From Amaranthus tricolor (lineage: Eukaryota > Streptophyta > Magnoliopsida > Caryophyllales > Amaranthaceae): a DNA stretch of 64,000 nt. Both the position numbers and the translations under genes were made by a program. Below are positions 46,912-57,678 of this stretch, piece by piece (positions within the stretch are counted from its first letter, which is position 1; each line of letters opens with the position of its first letter). Under the pieces are notes generated by a model that saw only the letters and a list, made by a program, of their open reading frames with translations, was not told the DNA's origin and did no database searches. The stretch is taken from NCBI RefSeq assembly GCF_026212465.1, contig NC_080047.1, positions 40,908,422-40,972,421 of the forward strand, written 5' to 3'.

Positions 46912-49900
46912 TTAACACTGAATAACAATCTTTTTGGGTTTTAATTCCTGTTCAAATTGAGCGCTCAAAGGAGAAATATAGTCTGTGGATCCCCGAATAT
47001 TTTCAATCTTCACCTCTTGTAACCGTTTTTGCCAGCAACCACGAGCTTCAGATCCCTTGTACTTGAACTGTTAACACAATGCAAAATCAGTGTATTCTAC
47101 TCATGGGAAACTATAATCAGGGTGTAGGGAAGAAGGGAAGAAAGACGACAATCCATACCCATAAAGGAGGATGAGGCTAAAAAATCTCTTGGCTCGAGAA
47201 TCCTTAAAGAATAAGCGGTTGCACCATTTCATGTAGTCAAAGTATAATTCTTTATTGCTTACCTTAGGCTGTTGAATAGTTAGAATTAAACCCCTCCCAA
47301 ACAACAAACCCCATTTGCTGTTGAATATGAGTTTTTAGGTGATACTGGGAGGGAATATAACGTTGGATATGCTTTTTCCAGAATATTCTGATTCAGAAGA
47401 TGAAGACTGTGTTGCATCAGAACTTAGAATCAAGTGAAGACTGAGTTTGATGATGAAGAGTTTAATGGTTCAGATAAGGATTGATAATTTCTTAAAATTA
47501 AACAAACTAAATGAAGCTGGTGCAGAGGAGTCTAGTGATGACGAGTACAAGGAGGCCAAAGCCAAATTGAAACACACTTGTAATGAATTGTTTAGAAGTA
47601 TAGTGCAACATGAAAGGAATGCAGCCAATGTTCAGTAACTCAGTTTAGGGTTCAAAATTCAATTCCGAATGTTCATGGTGAAAATGCTGATAGTTAATCT
47701 GAGTATGAGTATAGAGAGGATGAGATGAATACTCCTCCTTTTACTTAAGAAAGGTTGTCAACATTTCTCTAATAAGGAAACATTCAAGGCTGCACTTGCA
47801 AGCTATGGTGTACTACAAGGCAGAAATGTAGCCATTATTTATTGTGACTAGAATAGGCAACATAGAGCGAAAGTGAAGTGTGTCTAGGATAAGAATATTT
47901 TAGTTCAAGACGATAACATTAAGGATCGATGGATAAAGTGTTATGATGAGTTATTTAAAAGAGAACAACGAAATGTTGTAAGAGACACAACAATCACTCC
48001 CTTCGATAACTCAATCGATGCAAGGTGAAGTGTCTTGGTGCCTATTGTTTGCAAATGATATTGTTTTGGTAGACGAGACCAGAGAGAAGGTAAATGTTCA
48101 AATGGAACGTTTGAGGCAAGATTTGAAATGACGAGGTTTTAAATTAAGTCTTAGCAAGACAAAGTACATGGAGCAAATGATATCATAAACGAGCTAACGA
48201 AAGGCTATATAAAGCTAGAAGATAAAGAAATCGACTCAAGTGGATGTTTCAAATAACTTGGGTCTATATTACAAAGTAGTGGGGACATCTAACAAGATGT
48301 GACACATAAATTTAAGTGTGGGAGACAAAAATAGAGAACTAATAAAATATTATGTAATTGAGGTGTGCCCTTAAAGTTACATGGTAAGTTTTATCGAAAG
48401 TCCATTAGAAAGTCGCTACTATATGGATCAAAATGTTAGGGATAGCACAAATGCAAAAGCTTCGATGGGTGAGTGAGCATACCTCGAGGGATAGAATTCG
48501 AAATGAGGATATAGGAAAGGGTTTAGGAGTTGCAAATAATAAAGGAAATATAAAAAAAGAAACATTAACATGGTTTGGGCATGTACAAAGACGAGGTATC
48601 CGCCAACCAGTGATAAATATAGAAAGTTGGAGTCAAAAGACTTGAAAAGAGGACAAGGAATACCAAATATAACTTACAGGACAGGAGTGGAAAAGGACAT
48701 GAAATATCTATACTTAAATATTGAGATGGTATAAAATCGAAATGAATGGAGAAAAAGAATCCATGTGGACGACCGTTGAAAGTAATATATTGGTTCATAA
48801 AGCCGACCATAGTCTTTAGGGATTAAAGTTCTGGCATTGTTGTTGTTATTGTATTTGATTATCAAACTCATTAAATCATCCATTTTCATAGCTTCTTTCT
48901 AAGAGTAAAGATCGAGGACAACTTATGACTCTGATTAGTGTACATGATTTAGGTTAAAATTACTTACACACAACCCGATATTTCAAAAAGAGAGATGAAA
49001 CATAAAATTATAGCAAACCCAAAAGCTCCCATCAAGAATTCATTCCAATAAAAAAATAAATAATCAGATTTGTTTATCACTCAAACCAATAGCAGTACAT
49101 ACCTCAAGCTTCAACTCCATGAGCTCCCATTTAGAGTTGCGTTGCAAAATGATACATGTTTGTAGGTTTGGGAAAAGGCAAAGTACTGGATCAACAACAG
49201 TAGTAAAAAGAACTTGACTTGTTGCTGGTTTATAAGGCGATGAATATCCCTCATCATCATCATCATCATCATCGTATCCAATGTATCCCTCACATGAATA
49301 TCCCTCACAAACTTGATAATAAAGCACCAAATGTTTAAAGTCATATATAGAAGATTGTTGTCCTCTCAAACATTGCAAGGTGTCCTATTTTCAGATAATC
49401 ACAGAACAAGAGCAGTACATAAGTACATTATATGATTCAACATAGATAGAAAAGATACCTATAAATCACGGATAAAAAAAGACACTATGTCGTCAAAATA
49501 ATAGAAGTTGGTACCATGAAACTTCAACACTATACGCCATACACTACAAAAAGAACTCAGTTTGGAGACAAACCTGTATTCAGTGTAAACAAGGTTAGCG
49601 ACAAAAGAGTGGCGACAAAAAGCCTTTGTCGCTACCAAGCGAAAAAATACTCTTGTTGCTAAAGCTAGCGGCAAAGGCACTTTGTCTCCAACTTTGTTGG
49701 GAGGGAAAAAAAATTCAAATTTCAAAAATACTTATTGTGTCACCCACATTGTCGCTAAAGTGTTGAAAGCGGATAAAAATGAATTTCAAATTTTTGTAGG
49801 AGGGGATTTTTGGTTATAATAGAGATGAATGTTTTCATAATAAGCACAAATCCTTCTTCTCAATGCAAATTTCTCTGCATCAACTTGTATTTCTCAAAAA

Positions 49901-51858
49901 TAGAATTTCTTGCATACTGAGCAGTTGGAAAAAAAAAGCCACTTGTTTTAACACAGTAAAATAGTAAATTAACAATGAAATATCCGATAACAATGCCTCA
50001 AAATTAGAATATATATCACCTTGTAACCAAGATCACAAATATGAACCCTCTAACTATAGGAATTTGTGGGTGGATTCATTAAGGGAATGTCCTATTAGGC
50101 CAGATTAGGATTCCCTCATGAGATCAACGGCCACAATCATAGGCAAAGGCAGCCCAATTTCTAACAATTTATCTTGCATAATAATGATAAGCCTAAGAGA
50201 ATGAAGGACTCAGACAACTCGAGTAATCAACATCAAACTCGGGTATACTTCTACATACTTCCTCCGTTACTATATGTTTGCATCATCGATAAAAGTGACA
50301 TTATTCATCAACCAACCTTAATTTTTATTTTATTGTTAATTTTTAAGTTATAACATAGTCAAACGACATCTTGTTATATTTATCTCAATGCAAATTTCTT
50401 CATATCAACTTTTTTTAATTTTAAACATATATAATTAGAGAAATTCATTATACAATTTGTGCATAAAAATAGCGTGCATAAAGATTAAGGTGCAAGAATA
50501 GAGTTAGAAAGGAAATATTACACATGTTACATATGAAGTACATGTGGGGAAATTTAACATGTAATACTCATAATATAGGAATACAAAAGTGGTAGAAAAT
50601 TTACTTACCTTGAAGAAGATAGGTATATGTGCTTTCAGATGTTGGGAAGAACCTTCTAGTACTCTAACAAATTGCCCAAATTGTGCATTTTGCAACAAAT
50701 TCCCTAACCTTCTGTTGCTAGACTCTATATTAATGGTTACCCTTTCGGCATGAAAAGCATATGCATTGGATGAGAATATGATCGGCATTGCATCAGAGTC
50801 CCAAGCATGGAAAGCATAAACAAAGTCTGTAAGATTGGGAGCATCAATATGTAGTTGCTGAAGCAAGTTTTCAAGTTTCAACTCCAAGTGCTTTAAATTG
50901 GGACTACATATGTCAAGGCGTTGTTGACAAAGAAAGTAGCATGATAATTTAAGGTGTTCGAGATTGGGAACAAATGAGAGAACCCGATTAAGGGAACTTA
51001 GATCAAACCAAACATGAATAAGGTCCATATGCTTTACTCCCTCACAGGCTGAATCCGAAATCACAATAATATGCGGACTATTAGCACGAGAAGCACTGAG
51101 GCCATAGTACCTAAATTTCACAAGAGAAGGTGCTTCGACAATTTCAACCTTGACATCATCACCTTTCAATGTCGTTGTGGCAGTCACACTCAAATTAACA
51201 AGTTTGTGAAACCCCAAGACAGTAAATTTCAGATCTCTAAATTCACAATACTTAAGTTTAAAGACTTGAGAAGAGGGCAATGAACAGCTACAACGGATAT
51301 AGTTTTTTGGTCTAGTTTCAAACATTTGAGTGACAAGAACGTGAGAGAACGGGCGTGCTGAATTACATTCTTTGAAAGCCTGTAGTGAGGAGACTTAGAA
51401 TATGAGCTTAACTTCAGCTCATGAATCACATATTTGGTTACTGCATAATCAAGCAATTTAGTTCCCTGATCCTCAAGACGGGGTTTTCGGGTTTCTGGGG
51501 GGCCTGGCAAAAACAGCTTAAGTCTTTCAATTGATGGGCAGTTCAAATCATTACGCCTTTTGAGTATGCGAAAAGCAAAATCAACAAACTTAATTCTGAG
51601 TTGGATATCCGCGGGAAATCTATCCCACATTTCTTTGGCGAGATCCAAACAAGGTGAAGTTAGCCATTCGTCTTTCCAGGCCTTAGAAAGTATCATTGTT
51701 CGCATTGCATCTTCAGAAGGTAGTTTTGAAAGAATATGATGTCGTAGAGATTGAGGTAACTTCGATATTCGATCTTTAGATGATAGGTTTGGAAGATTTT
51801 GTGAAGACTTTTCAGTGACATCATAATCTTTTGAGCTTAGGTGCTTTGGTTTTACCAT
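46912..51858 (-). CDS. F-box/LRR protein with FBD-like C-terminus, frameshifted
   Basis: Coding exons on the minus strand are 51858-50609, 49384-49103 and 47067-46912. All have GT/AG junctions (AAG|GTAAGT, ATAG|GAC, GAG|GTATGT, ACAG|TTC) in phase 0, giving about 560 residues. Exon 1 starts MVKPKHLSSKDYD and carries an F-box (DRISKLPQSLRHHILSKLPS, TMILSKAWKDEW), then plant LRRs (LTFLSLKCLKL, PNLEHLKLSC, SPNLKHLELKL). Exon 2 has a poly-Asp run and VDPVLCLFPNLQTCIIL. Exon 3 has GCWQKRLQEVKIENI, the motif of FBD-type tails. Such proteins are substrate receptors of SCF ubiquitin ligases. The frame breaks once near 51254: LLKSLNL and KYCEFRDLKFTVLGFHKL lie in different frames, one base apart. It is either a pseudogene or a base-call error. 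A 5' leader intron (about 52573 to 51879) is likely. Intron 2 carries transposon debris. Confidence 0.75.
47340..47880 (+). mobile_element. Mutator-like transposase fragment in F-box intron 2
   Basis: In broken plus-strand frames this reads MLFPEYSDSEDEDCVASE, then a 63-residue frame ending EAKAKLKHTCNELFRSIVQH. Next is KETFKAALASYGVLQGRNVA with IIYCD and RAKVKC. An acidic SDSEDED stretch followed by a FKxAxxxYxxxxGxxxxxxxxD...RxxxxC segment is the N-terminal zinc-binding layout of MuDR-type transposases. Several stops interrupt it. It joins directly to LINE sequence at about 47880. Confidence 0.5.
47880..48860 (+). mobile_element. LINE (non-LTR retrotransposon) fragment in F-box intron 2
   Basis: Broken frames give ILVQDDNIKDRWIKCYDELF, then after a deletion LLFANDIVLVDETREKVN, the reverse transcriptase catalytic region with FAND in place of FADD. 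GFKLSLSKTKYME follows. Further on are MQKLRWVSEHTSRDRIRNED, TWFGHVQRR, VEKDMKYL and NEWRKRIHVDD, the conserved C-terminal segments of plant LINEs. The 3' end runs into TTGTTGTTGTTATTG. It is on the opposite strand to the host gene, internally deleted and clearly dead. Confidence 0.85.
49543..49799. mobile_element. CACTA-type MITE in F-box intron 1
   Basis: The left end CACTACAAAAAGAACTCAG is the classic CACTA terminus. GCGACAAA/TTTGTCGC words repeat within (about 49600-49690). The right end AAATTTTTGTAG lacks the last TG, so the right terminus has decayed. It is about 257 bp and non-coding. Intron 1 also contains a single MITE-like end (TA CTTCCTCCGTTACTATATG) at about 50258. Confidence 0.6.
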
Positions 51859-53883
51859 CTTTAACTATCTGAGATTCAAAATATGTAAAACAGAACTATT
51901 TAGAATTTTCCTTAAAAACTATACAAAATTTAAGCAAAACCAATCTCTAATTTTACTAAAAACAACGCTTAATTAATTCCCATAATTAGTGAAAATTAAT
52001 TCCAGAACTTTGATCTTTGATAACAATAACAAAGTTTTAAAGGACACCGAACAAACAGAATTTGTCAGCAATCAAAGCAGATTCAAATTATAAAACAAAA
52101 CAAAACACTAGACAAACATATTAAAAAATCAAAGGGAAAATATAAGTGGCACCTAAGTGTGGTAACCAAAACTTTTAAAAAATCCATACGGTCACCTTAA
52201 GTTTTACCAAATTGTTCTACCATGACTTTTTGCACATAGAACATTTAAACGTTAATTTTGAAGCACGTGCGACTCACCCTTTCAAATTCCATCGATATCA
52301 AATTCCATCAATTTCAATCTTTTTCTCTAATACATACACCTAACTCTATCATTTTTCATCTAATCATATTTTTTCCTCTCCAAATTCAAGTGTGATTTTA
52401 AATAATAATTTGGATGAAAGACGATAGAGTTAGGGTTTATGTAGAAAAGGTTAAACTTAAAATTAATGGAATTTGAATTTAAGCTAAATTAAACCCAAAA
52501 GGACAAGATTTCGAAATACATAAAACATAGAACCCTAAACTTAAACCCACGAAAAAACATGAGAAGAGAAGAGAGGATACCTAGCGGCTGAAAGCAGATG
52601 TGGTGGGCGTCGGGTTTGGTGGTGGCGAGTTTTGGGTGAGAGCGTGAGAGGGAGAAGCTACATATGTCGTGAGGGCTGGGTTGGGTGAGAGGGTGCGGCT
52701 GGGTTGGGTGAGAGGATGCGGCTAGTATGTACGGTCGTGGGCTGTACTGCGGTGGGCTACGCGGCGGGTTTTGGGTGAGGGTTTTGAAGGAGGGAGAAGG
52801 GGACAGTTTCAGTGAGAGCCTGAGAGGGAGATCAGAATAGTATTGGGTGAGGGAGGCATATGTCGTGCGTTACGGTTTGGGTAAGGCCGTCTCATGAATT
52901 TGTGTTAAAATCATTCTTTTGTAAAGCAATTTTACGATGAATTCATATGGTTAGTTTATTTCTTTATTTGACTACTTTAAAATTATAAGTGATCACTTTA
53001 TATTTATAAATGATTATTTTAAGGCTATAAGTAAATATTTTAAGACAGTAAACATATATTGGGTCAAACCCTAATCCTCTTGTTTGTTAGTCCAATGACC
53101 AATATCATACAAGCTACAAGAACTTTCTTATAAAATTGTCATTTATTTGGCATAAAAGTCAGAAGCTATTAACCAAATATATCCTTTGTTTCAACCATAC
53201 ATGTTATATTTGACTAATTACGTAATTTAATATGTTATTTTGATTATTTATATATTAAATTATATACATCTAAAATTATAAAAAATTAATATTATAAAAT
53301 TATGCGATTTGAAAAAATAAACTTAAAAGATTAATAGTGTACATGACTGTAAAGTAACAAGTGTTTTAGAACAGAGAAAATATTATTTTTAACTATGTAA
53401 CCAGTATAAATCAACCAAAAACCAATATAAAAATCATTTAGGAAATCACTAATTTTTTATTAAAGTCGTCTCATCATGAGACAATTTTAATGGATCAACT
53501 CAACTATTTAAAAAAAAACTACTTCCTATACTGATGTGAATTCAAATTTTATTATTACTTTTATTATATTTTTAACTAATAGACTGCATGTATAAGCTCG
53601 TCTCACGATTCCATACAATACTTGCTAGAAATCATTACAAACAAATTATTGATGGGTAACAAATTCTTGTAAGAGACGGTCTCTTTAAGATAACATCTCT
53701 AATTGCGTCGTCCAATATATATTTTTAAAAATATTGTAAGTAGGTATTAAAAATAATGTAAGTAGACATTTAAGATATTGAAAGTAGACATTAAGAATAT
53801 CATAAGTAAGCATTAAGGATAATATAACTAGACATTAAGAAATAGGAATTAATCTTTAATAGGCTGAGCTTTAGATGTATCTA
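51859..53883. other. F-box 5' leader region, GC-rich tandem block and GAGAC repeats
   Basis: A minus-strand donor GCTAG|GTATCC near 52583-52573 and an acceptor AATCTCAG just before the F-box start suggest an untranslated first exon in the GC-rich block at 52580-52870. That block contains a tandem motif (GGCTGGGTTGGGTGAGAGG, two copies at about 52676-52725). Further right are GAGAC-family copies at about 52880-53070 and 53460-53625, and an inverted relative of the 31610 repeat at about 53645-53845. No other gene is seen. Confidence 0.45.
53460..53625. repeat. GAGAC-family repeat, opposite orientation
   Basis: The left end is AAGTCGTCTCATCATGAGAC and the right end is AGCTCGTCTCACGATTCCATAC. 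It matches the family at 31398 and 9076 in structure (palindromic GTCTC ends around AT-rich sequence with an ACTTCCTATA word). It is non-coding. Confidence 0.5.
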
Positions 53884-53891
53884 TCAAAAAG

Positions 53892-54829
53892 CTGGAATAC
53901 ACGGACACGTCCCTGAACTGGCGTGTCCCGTGTCGGACACGTGTCGGACACGGACACGCGAAAATTCGTGTCCGACACGCCAAATGAAGAGTCCAATATT
54001 TTAATATTTTTTCGGACACGCGGACACGGCAAGGACACGGCAAGGGACACGGCAAGGGACACGGCAAGCAGTCAAGGACACGTTTTTTTAAAAAAAACTA
54101 TTTTCCTTTCTTTTCTTCTCCGTTACTTCCCATGTTTCTGATAGATATGGTCTTGATATTGATGAATTATTACCACATTTATTATCATTATTTTCAATTT
54201 TATCATCATTTTTTCCTAATTTTTGCAACCCAGGAATGATTGAAACCAACTTTGCGTCTCTATCTTCTTCAGAAAAAACAAAACCCAAATCCATAAACCC
54301 TTTAAATTCTTCAAATTCAAGGTCAGATAAACTCTTACTTAATCCCTTCTTTTTTCTTCTTGATCTGTTGGTAATTTCTGGGTTTATTCCCTTTAATGGA
54401 GAAGAAATCAATTTTAATTTTATTTTTTCTGGGTTTTTTTCCTTTTCTGATTTTGAATAATCTTCAAAATCTTCTGATATTTTCCCAGAAAAAATGGTTT
54501 GCAGTTTTGATGTTAGAAGAACAGAATTTGGGGAAGAATAAGAATCACTTAATTTTTGTGGGGAATTTGAGGTAATTTTTTCTAGAAAGGAAATTTTAGT
54601 ATGAATTGTTGGCAAAACTGGGATTTCTAAATTTGATGTGGGTATTTCTGGAAATTTTTTGGGTTTGAATGGTTTTGTCTAAATAAATTAATAAAGATTG
54701 TAAAATTATCTTTAATTTGATATATTTATTATATTATTATTTTCGTATCCCCGTGTCCGTCATTTTTAAGTTGGCGTTTTCCCGTACCCGTGTCGTATCC
54801 GTGTCCGTGTCCGTTTTAGTGCAACCTAG
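53892..54829. mobile_element. hAT-like element carrying a captured host-gene fragment
   Basis: The segment is bounded by the direct repeat TCAAAAAG (53884-53891 and 54830-54837), an 8-bp duplication as made by hAT transposons. The left end starts CTGGAATACACGGACACG. The right end, read on the minus strand, starts CTAGGTTGCACTAAAACGG and continues GACACGGACACGG. Subterminal regions at both ends are packed with GGACACG repeats, including a 12-13-bp tandem GACACGGCAAGG array at about 54023-54068. Between them lies an unrelated coding-like segment (54088-54676). No transposase is present, so it depends on an element elsewhere. Its right end is 150 bp before the start codon of PGIP copy 4. Confidence 0.75.
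54088..54676 (-). pseudogene. Captured DUF1685-like gene fragment
   Basis: The minus strand holds an open frame that contains RSRRKKKGLSKSLSDLEFEE, FKGFMDLGFVFSEED and LVSIIPGLQKLGK, ending with RPYLSETWEV. This order is that of the plant DUF1685 family (proteins of unknown function). The open frame begins just after a stop near 54676 and lacks an ATG at its start; the first ATG encodes the Met of FMDLGF. It ends in EKKRKENSFF at the transposon's terminal repeats. The second exon that such genes usually have is missing. Both ends are therefore cut, consistent with capture of one exon by a hAT-like element. The absence of stops across about 190 codons suggests recent capture or selection. The family call is from memory of the motif and should be verified. 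Confidence 0.65.
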
Positions 54830-54872
54830 TCAAAAAGAGCTTCTCTCGAGACAGTAGCTATTGTCAAAAGTC

Positions 54873-54880
54873 TATAAATA
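54873..54880 (+). promoter_or_regulatory. TATA box of PGIP copy 4
   Basis: TATAAATA lies 99 bp before the start codon at 54980 and only 43 bp after the right end of the hAT-like element. The transposon's outer end is therefore immediately upstream of the core promoter. Confidence 0.65.
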
Positions 54881-54979
54881 GGTACATGATCATTTATAGA
54901 CTTCATCCAAATACTCTTCTCCTGTCCTTTTCCATTTTTCCCTTTTCAACCTTGTCGGTTCATTGATTACCCATCAATA

Positions 54980-55639
54980 ATGTTAACCCCACTAAAATTC
55001 ACCATTCTCTTCTATACATCTCTCATCTTCTTTCACATCTTCTCCCACGCTACCGACTTTCCACCCTGCAACCCCCAAGACAAAGCCGTCCTTCTCAAAG
55101 TCCGAGACCATTTCGGCGGTACAACCGGCCGTCTTTCCGACTGGGACAACACCACCGACTGCTGCTCCGATTGGAGTTTCGTCGGCTGCGGCACCACCGG
55201 AAAATCTTACGGTCGTATAGACACCGTAACTTTCAGCCGTTCTTGGGGACTTTCCGGCAGTATCCCTTCAGACTTTGGTGATCTTCCTTATCTTAGTTTT
55301 TTTATTTTAGCTGATAATATTAATGTCACTGGAAGTTTGCCTAAATCATTAGGGAAGCTTAAGAGATTGTACCATATTGAAATGGATTCGAACAGTTTAA
55401 TTGGACCGATTCCTAAAGAATTGTTACAGTTAAAGAGTCTTAAAGAAGTTGATCTGTCTAATAATAAATTGTCCGGGCCGATTCCGCCGGCGGTTTCTTC
55501 ATTGTCGTCGCTTACGCAGTTTAATGTCTCGAATAATCAGCTTTGTGGGCCCATTCCTAGTGGATTGAAGAAGTTCGGTAAAACGAGTTTTGATAATAAT
55601 AAGTGTCTTTGTGGACCTCCTTTAACTCCTTGCAAGTGA
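54980..55639 (+). CDS. Short PGIP-like secreted LRR protein, copy 4
   Basis: This is an intronless 219-residue protein with the complete PGIP frame around a short repeat core. It has a signal peptide (FTILFYTSLIFFHIFSHA), the N-cap PPCNPQDKAVLLKVRDHFGG with TDCCSDWSFVGC, and about five LRRs (GLSGSIPSDFGDLPYLSFFI through QLCGPIPS). The C-cap is KCLCGPPLTPCK. Classical PGIPs have ten repeats and about 330 residues. The frame is intact, caps are present at both ends, and repeat phasing is kept, so this looks like a stable short form and not a truncation. It is probably apoplastic. Whether it still inhibits polygalacturonases is unknown; a small LRR co-receptor or decoy-like role is possible. It is more diverged from the other three copies than they are from one another. 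Confidence 0.85.
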   Translation: MLTPLKFTILFYTSLIFFHIFSHATDFPPCNPQDKAVLLKVRDHFGGTTGRLSDWDNTTDCCSDWSFVGCGTTGKSYGRIDTVTFSRSWGLSGSIPSDFGDLPYLSFFILADNINVTGSLPKSLGKLKRLYHIEMDSNSLIGPIPKELLQLKSLKEVDLSNNKLSGPIPPAVSSLSSLTQFNVSNNQLCGPIPSGLKKFGKTSFDNNKCLCGPPLTPCK

Positions 55640-57673
55640 TATTGCCGGTTGTTAAATACTTACTCCGCTCTTAAATACTCCATATGTTATAATTATTGGG
55701 ACTACTCATCGCTTTAGCTTATTTTATGTATTCTTGGTAATATGTAAGAAAAAAATTAAAATGAAATCTTATTTAAATCTTCAAGTCACATACTTTTATA
55801 ATATTAAGTTTTTATAATTTTTAAATATGTATTGTTCAATTTATAAATAATCAATATAACATATTAGATCGCAAAAGGAGTTAAATATAACAACTATGAT
55901 GGAACCGTGTAAGTAGTACTTTTGTATTTAATAGTTGCTAGAGTACTTTTGTAACAACTGTTTATTAGTGATTTTATTTGACATATATTATACTTAAAAT
56001 AAAGCCAAGTAATAAGTTTTATTCAATTTATTTTAATGCGTATTTTTAAAATATTACCTATTTAAAATTTTTTATCAAAATTTGTACATTCGATAGGGAA
56101 AAAACAAAATTGTAATAATTTTAAAAACATGATAAATACATTAAATATTTTTCTATTTTAGGATGCTGGATGCGACACCTACTATTGTTGTTTCAGTACT
56201 TTTAACTTCTATGCATTATTTCATACTCAATTATTTTTGGCGTTCTCCAATATCAGATTTTGTAGTCATATGACTATTTTTTCTTAAAATAAGCCTGAAA
56301 GATAAATAGTATTAATAATTTTTATGTAGCGATTAACAAATGGAGATTAAGAATAGTAGATATTAACAAGTAACAATTCCCACCTATTTCGAAATATAAA
56401 TGGAGATGTTGACTGGTAGCAAATTTGACATGAAAGATTATGTATATCAGATTGCTCCTCAGGACACAAAGATTAATGTAGGAAATAATAGGGGATCCGA
56501 CATCATAGCTATTAAAAAATATTCAAAAAAAGCTTGCGGTAAGCATGTGGCGTCTATAAGCAATATAAAAATAATAAAATAAAATTAATATAATATATGT
56601 GGAGACGATGACATTAATAAAGTATTGAAATAAGAATAAATAAGTTTAATTATGTCTAAAATTTATAATATAATTAGCAAAATTATTTAAGAAAATAGCA
56701 AATAAAACAACATTAAAAAGACAAATAAAAATAACTTTAAGAAACGAACAGATTAAATTTAGGGTTGAGATTTACGTAATTTATAAAAGATATTTTTGTC
56801 ATTAAAAAATGTAAAGAAAAATAATGAGTTATAAGGACAACTTTATAAATATAATTAATTTTTATCTAATTTCTTATTTATTTAATCATTTATCAAACAA
56901 AAATACAAGACATTTATTTTTAAAGTTTCAATTTAAATTTGATTCTAAAGTCTCAATCCAAGTTCAACCACTCACTTAATTTCTATTCTCACGTGACAAA
57001 CATCCCTATATTACTAACGTACTATCAATGTATTAATGGCGTTCTCGTCCCATAATAAATTATGTATTGTCCTACTAACAGTGTTGGAATTAAGACTTAT
57101 GTGTGCCAACTGCCAAGAATCTTTAATTGAATTTGAGAAGATTTGAAAACGATAAAACTCTAAATGAAAATCAAGAAATTGTACGACAGACTGAATCAAT
57201 AAAGCATGTAACACAATGAAATTAATGAGATGCTAAATTCAACTTTAAAAATTGCTCAAATTATAACCTTATTTGTGTACTTTCCTAAACTACCCTCCAC
57301 CAAAACAAACAAACTAAAACGAAACCAACCACTACCTCCCACCGACACAATCTAACCGCATTGCACACACCGACCACCCGCAGTCACAGAAAAAAACTTA
57401 TCATCACTCTACAGACCCAACATCGATTAACCTGTTACCACCAACAATCACCTACTAAATTGCTCTTCATGCCATCGGCGTTAAGTTTTAACATCCAGAC
57501 ACTAAGTACAGCCACCCCATTGAACATTAAATTTCTGGTAGTGGTGGTGGCAGCGGCGGCGCGGCGATGACAGTTGTAGCATTGATAACGTTTGTAATGG
57601 TGGTGGAAGTATAAGGGAATTGAATATTGGTGGTTAATATTATTAAGAGAGATAATAATGGCATTGTTAATTA
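55640..57673. other. AT-rich intergenic DNA before the Copia element
   Basis: No gene is visible. A MITE-like start (TACTCCGCTCTTAAATACTCC) lies near 55660 but its partner end is unclear. The GC-richer stretch at 57290-57620 (GGTGGTGGCAGCGGCGGCG) has only a weak 69-residue frame without family features. Confidence 0.4.
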
Positions 57674-57678
57674 ATTAC

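Noticed and set aside
48433..48645. 70-residue ORF as a separate gene
   Set aside because: It is the conserved C-terminal segment of a LINE (RWVSEHTSRDRIRNED, WFGHVQRR), already covered by the LINE fragment.
53849..54067. Minus-strand frames rich in PCPLPCPLPC and SLAVSLAVSL
   Set aside because: They are translations of the GGACACG/CGGCAAGG tandem repeats at the end of the hAT-like element, open only because the repeat unit lacks stops.
57361..57570. 69-residue ORF with VVVVAAAARR tail
   Set aside because: The tail comes from a GGTGGTGGCAGCGGCGGCG trinucleotide stretch. No start context or protein family could be seen.
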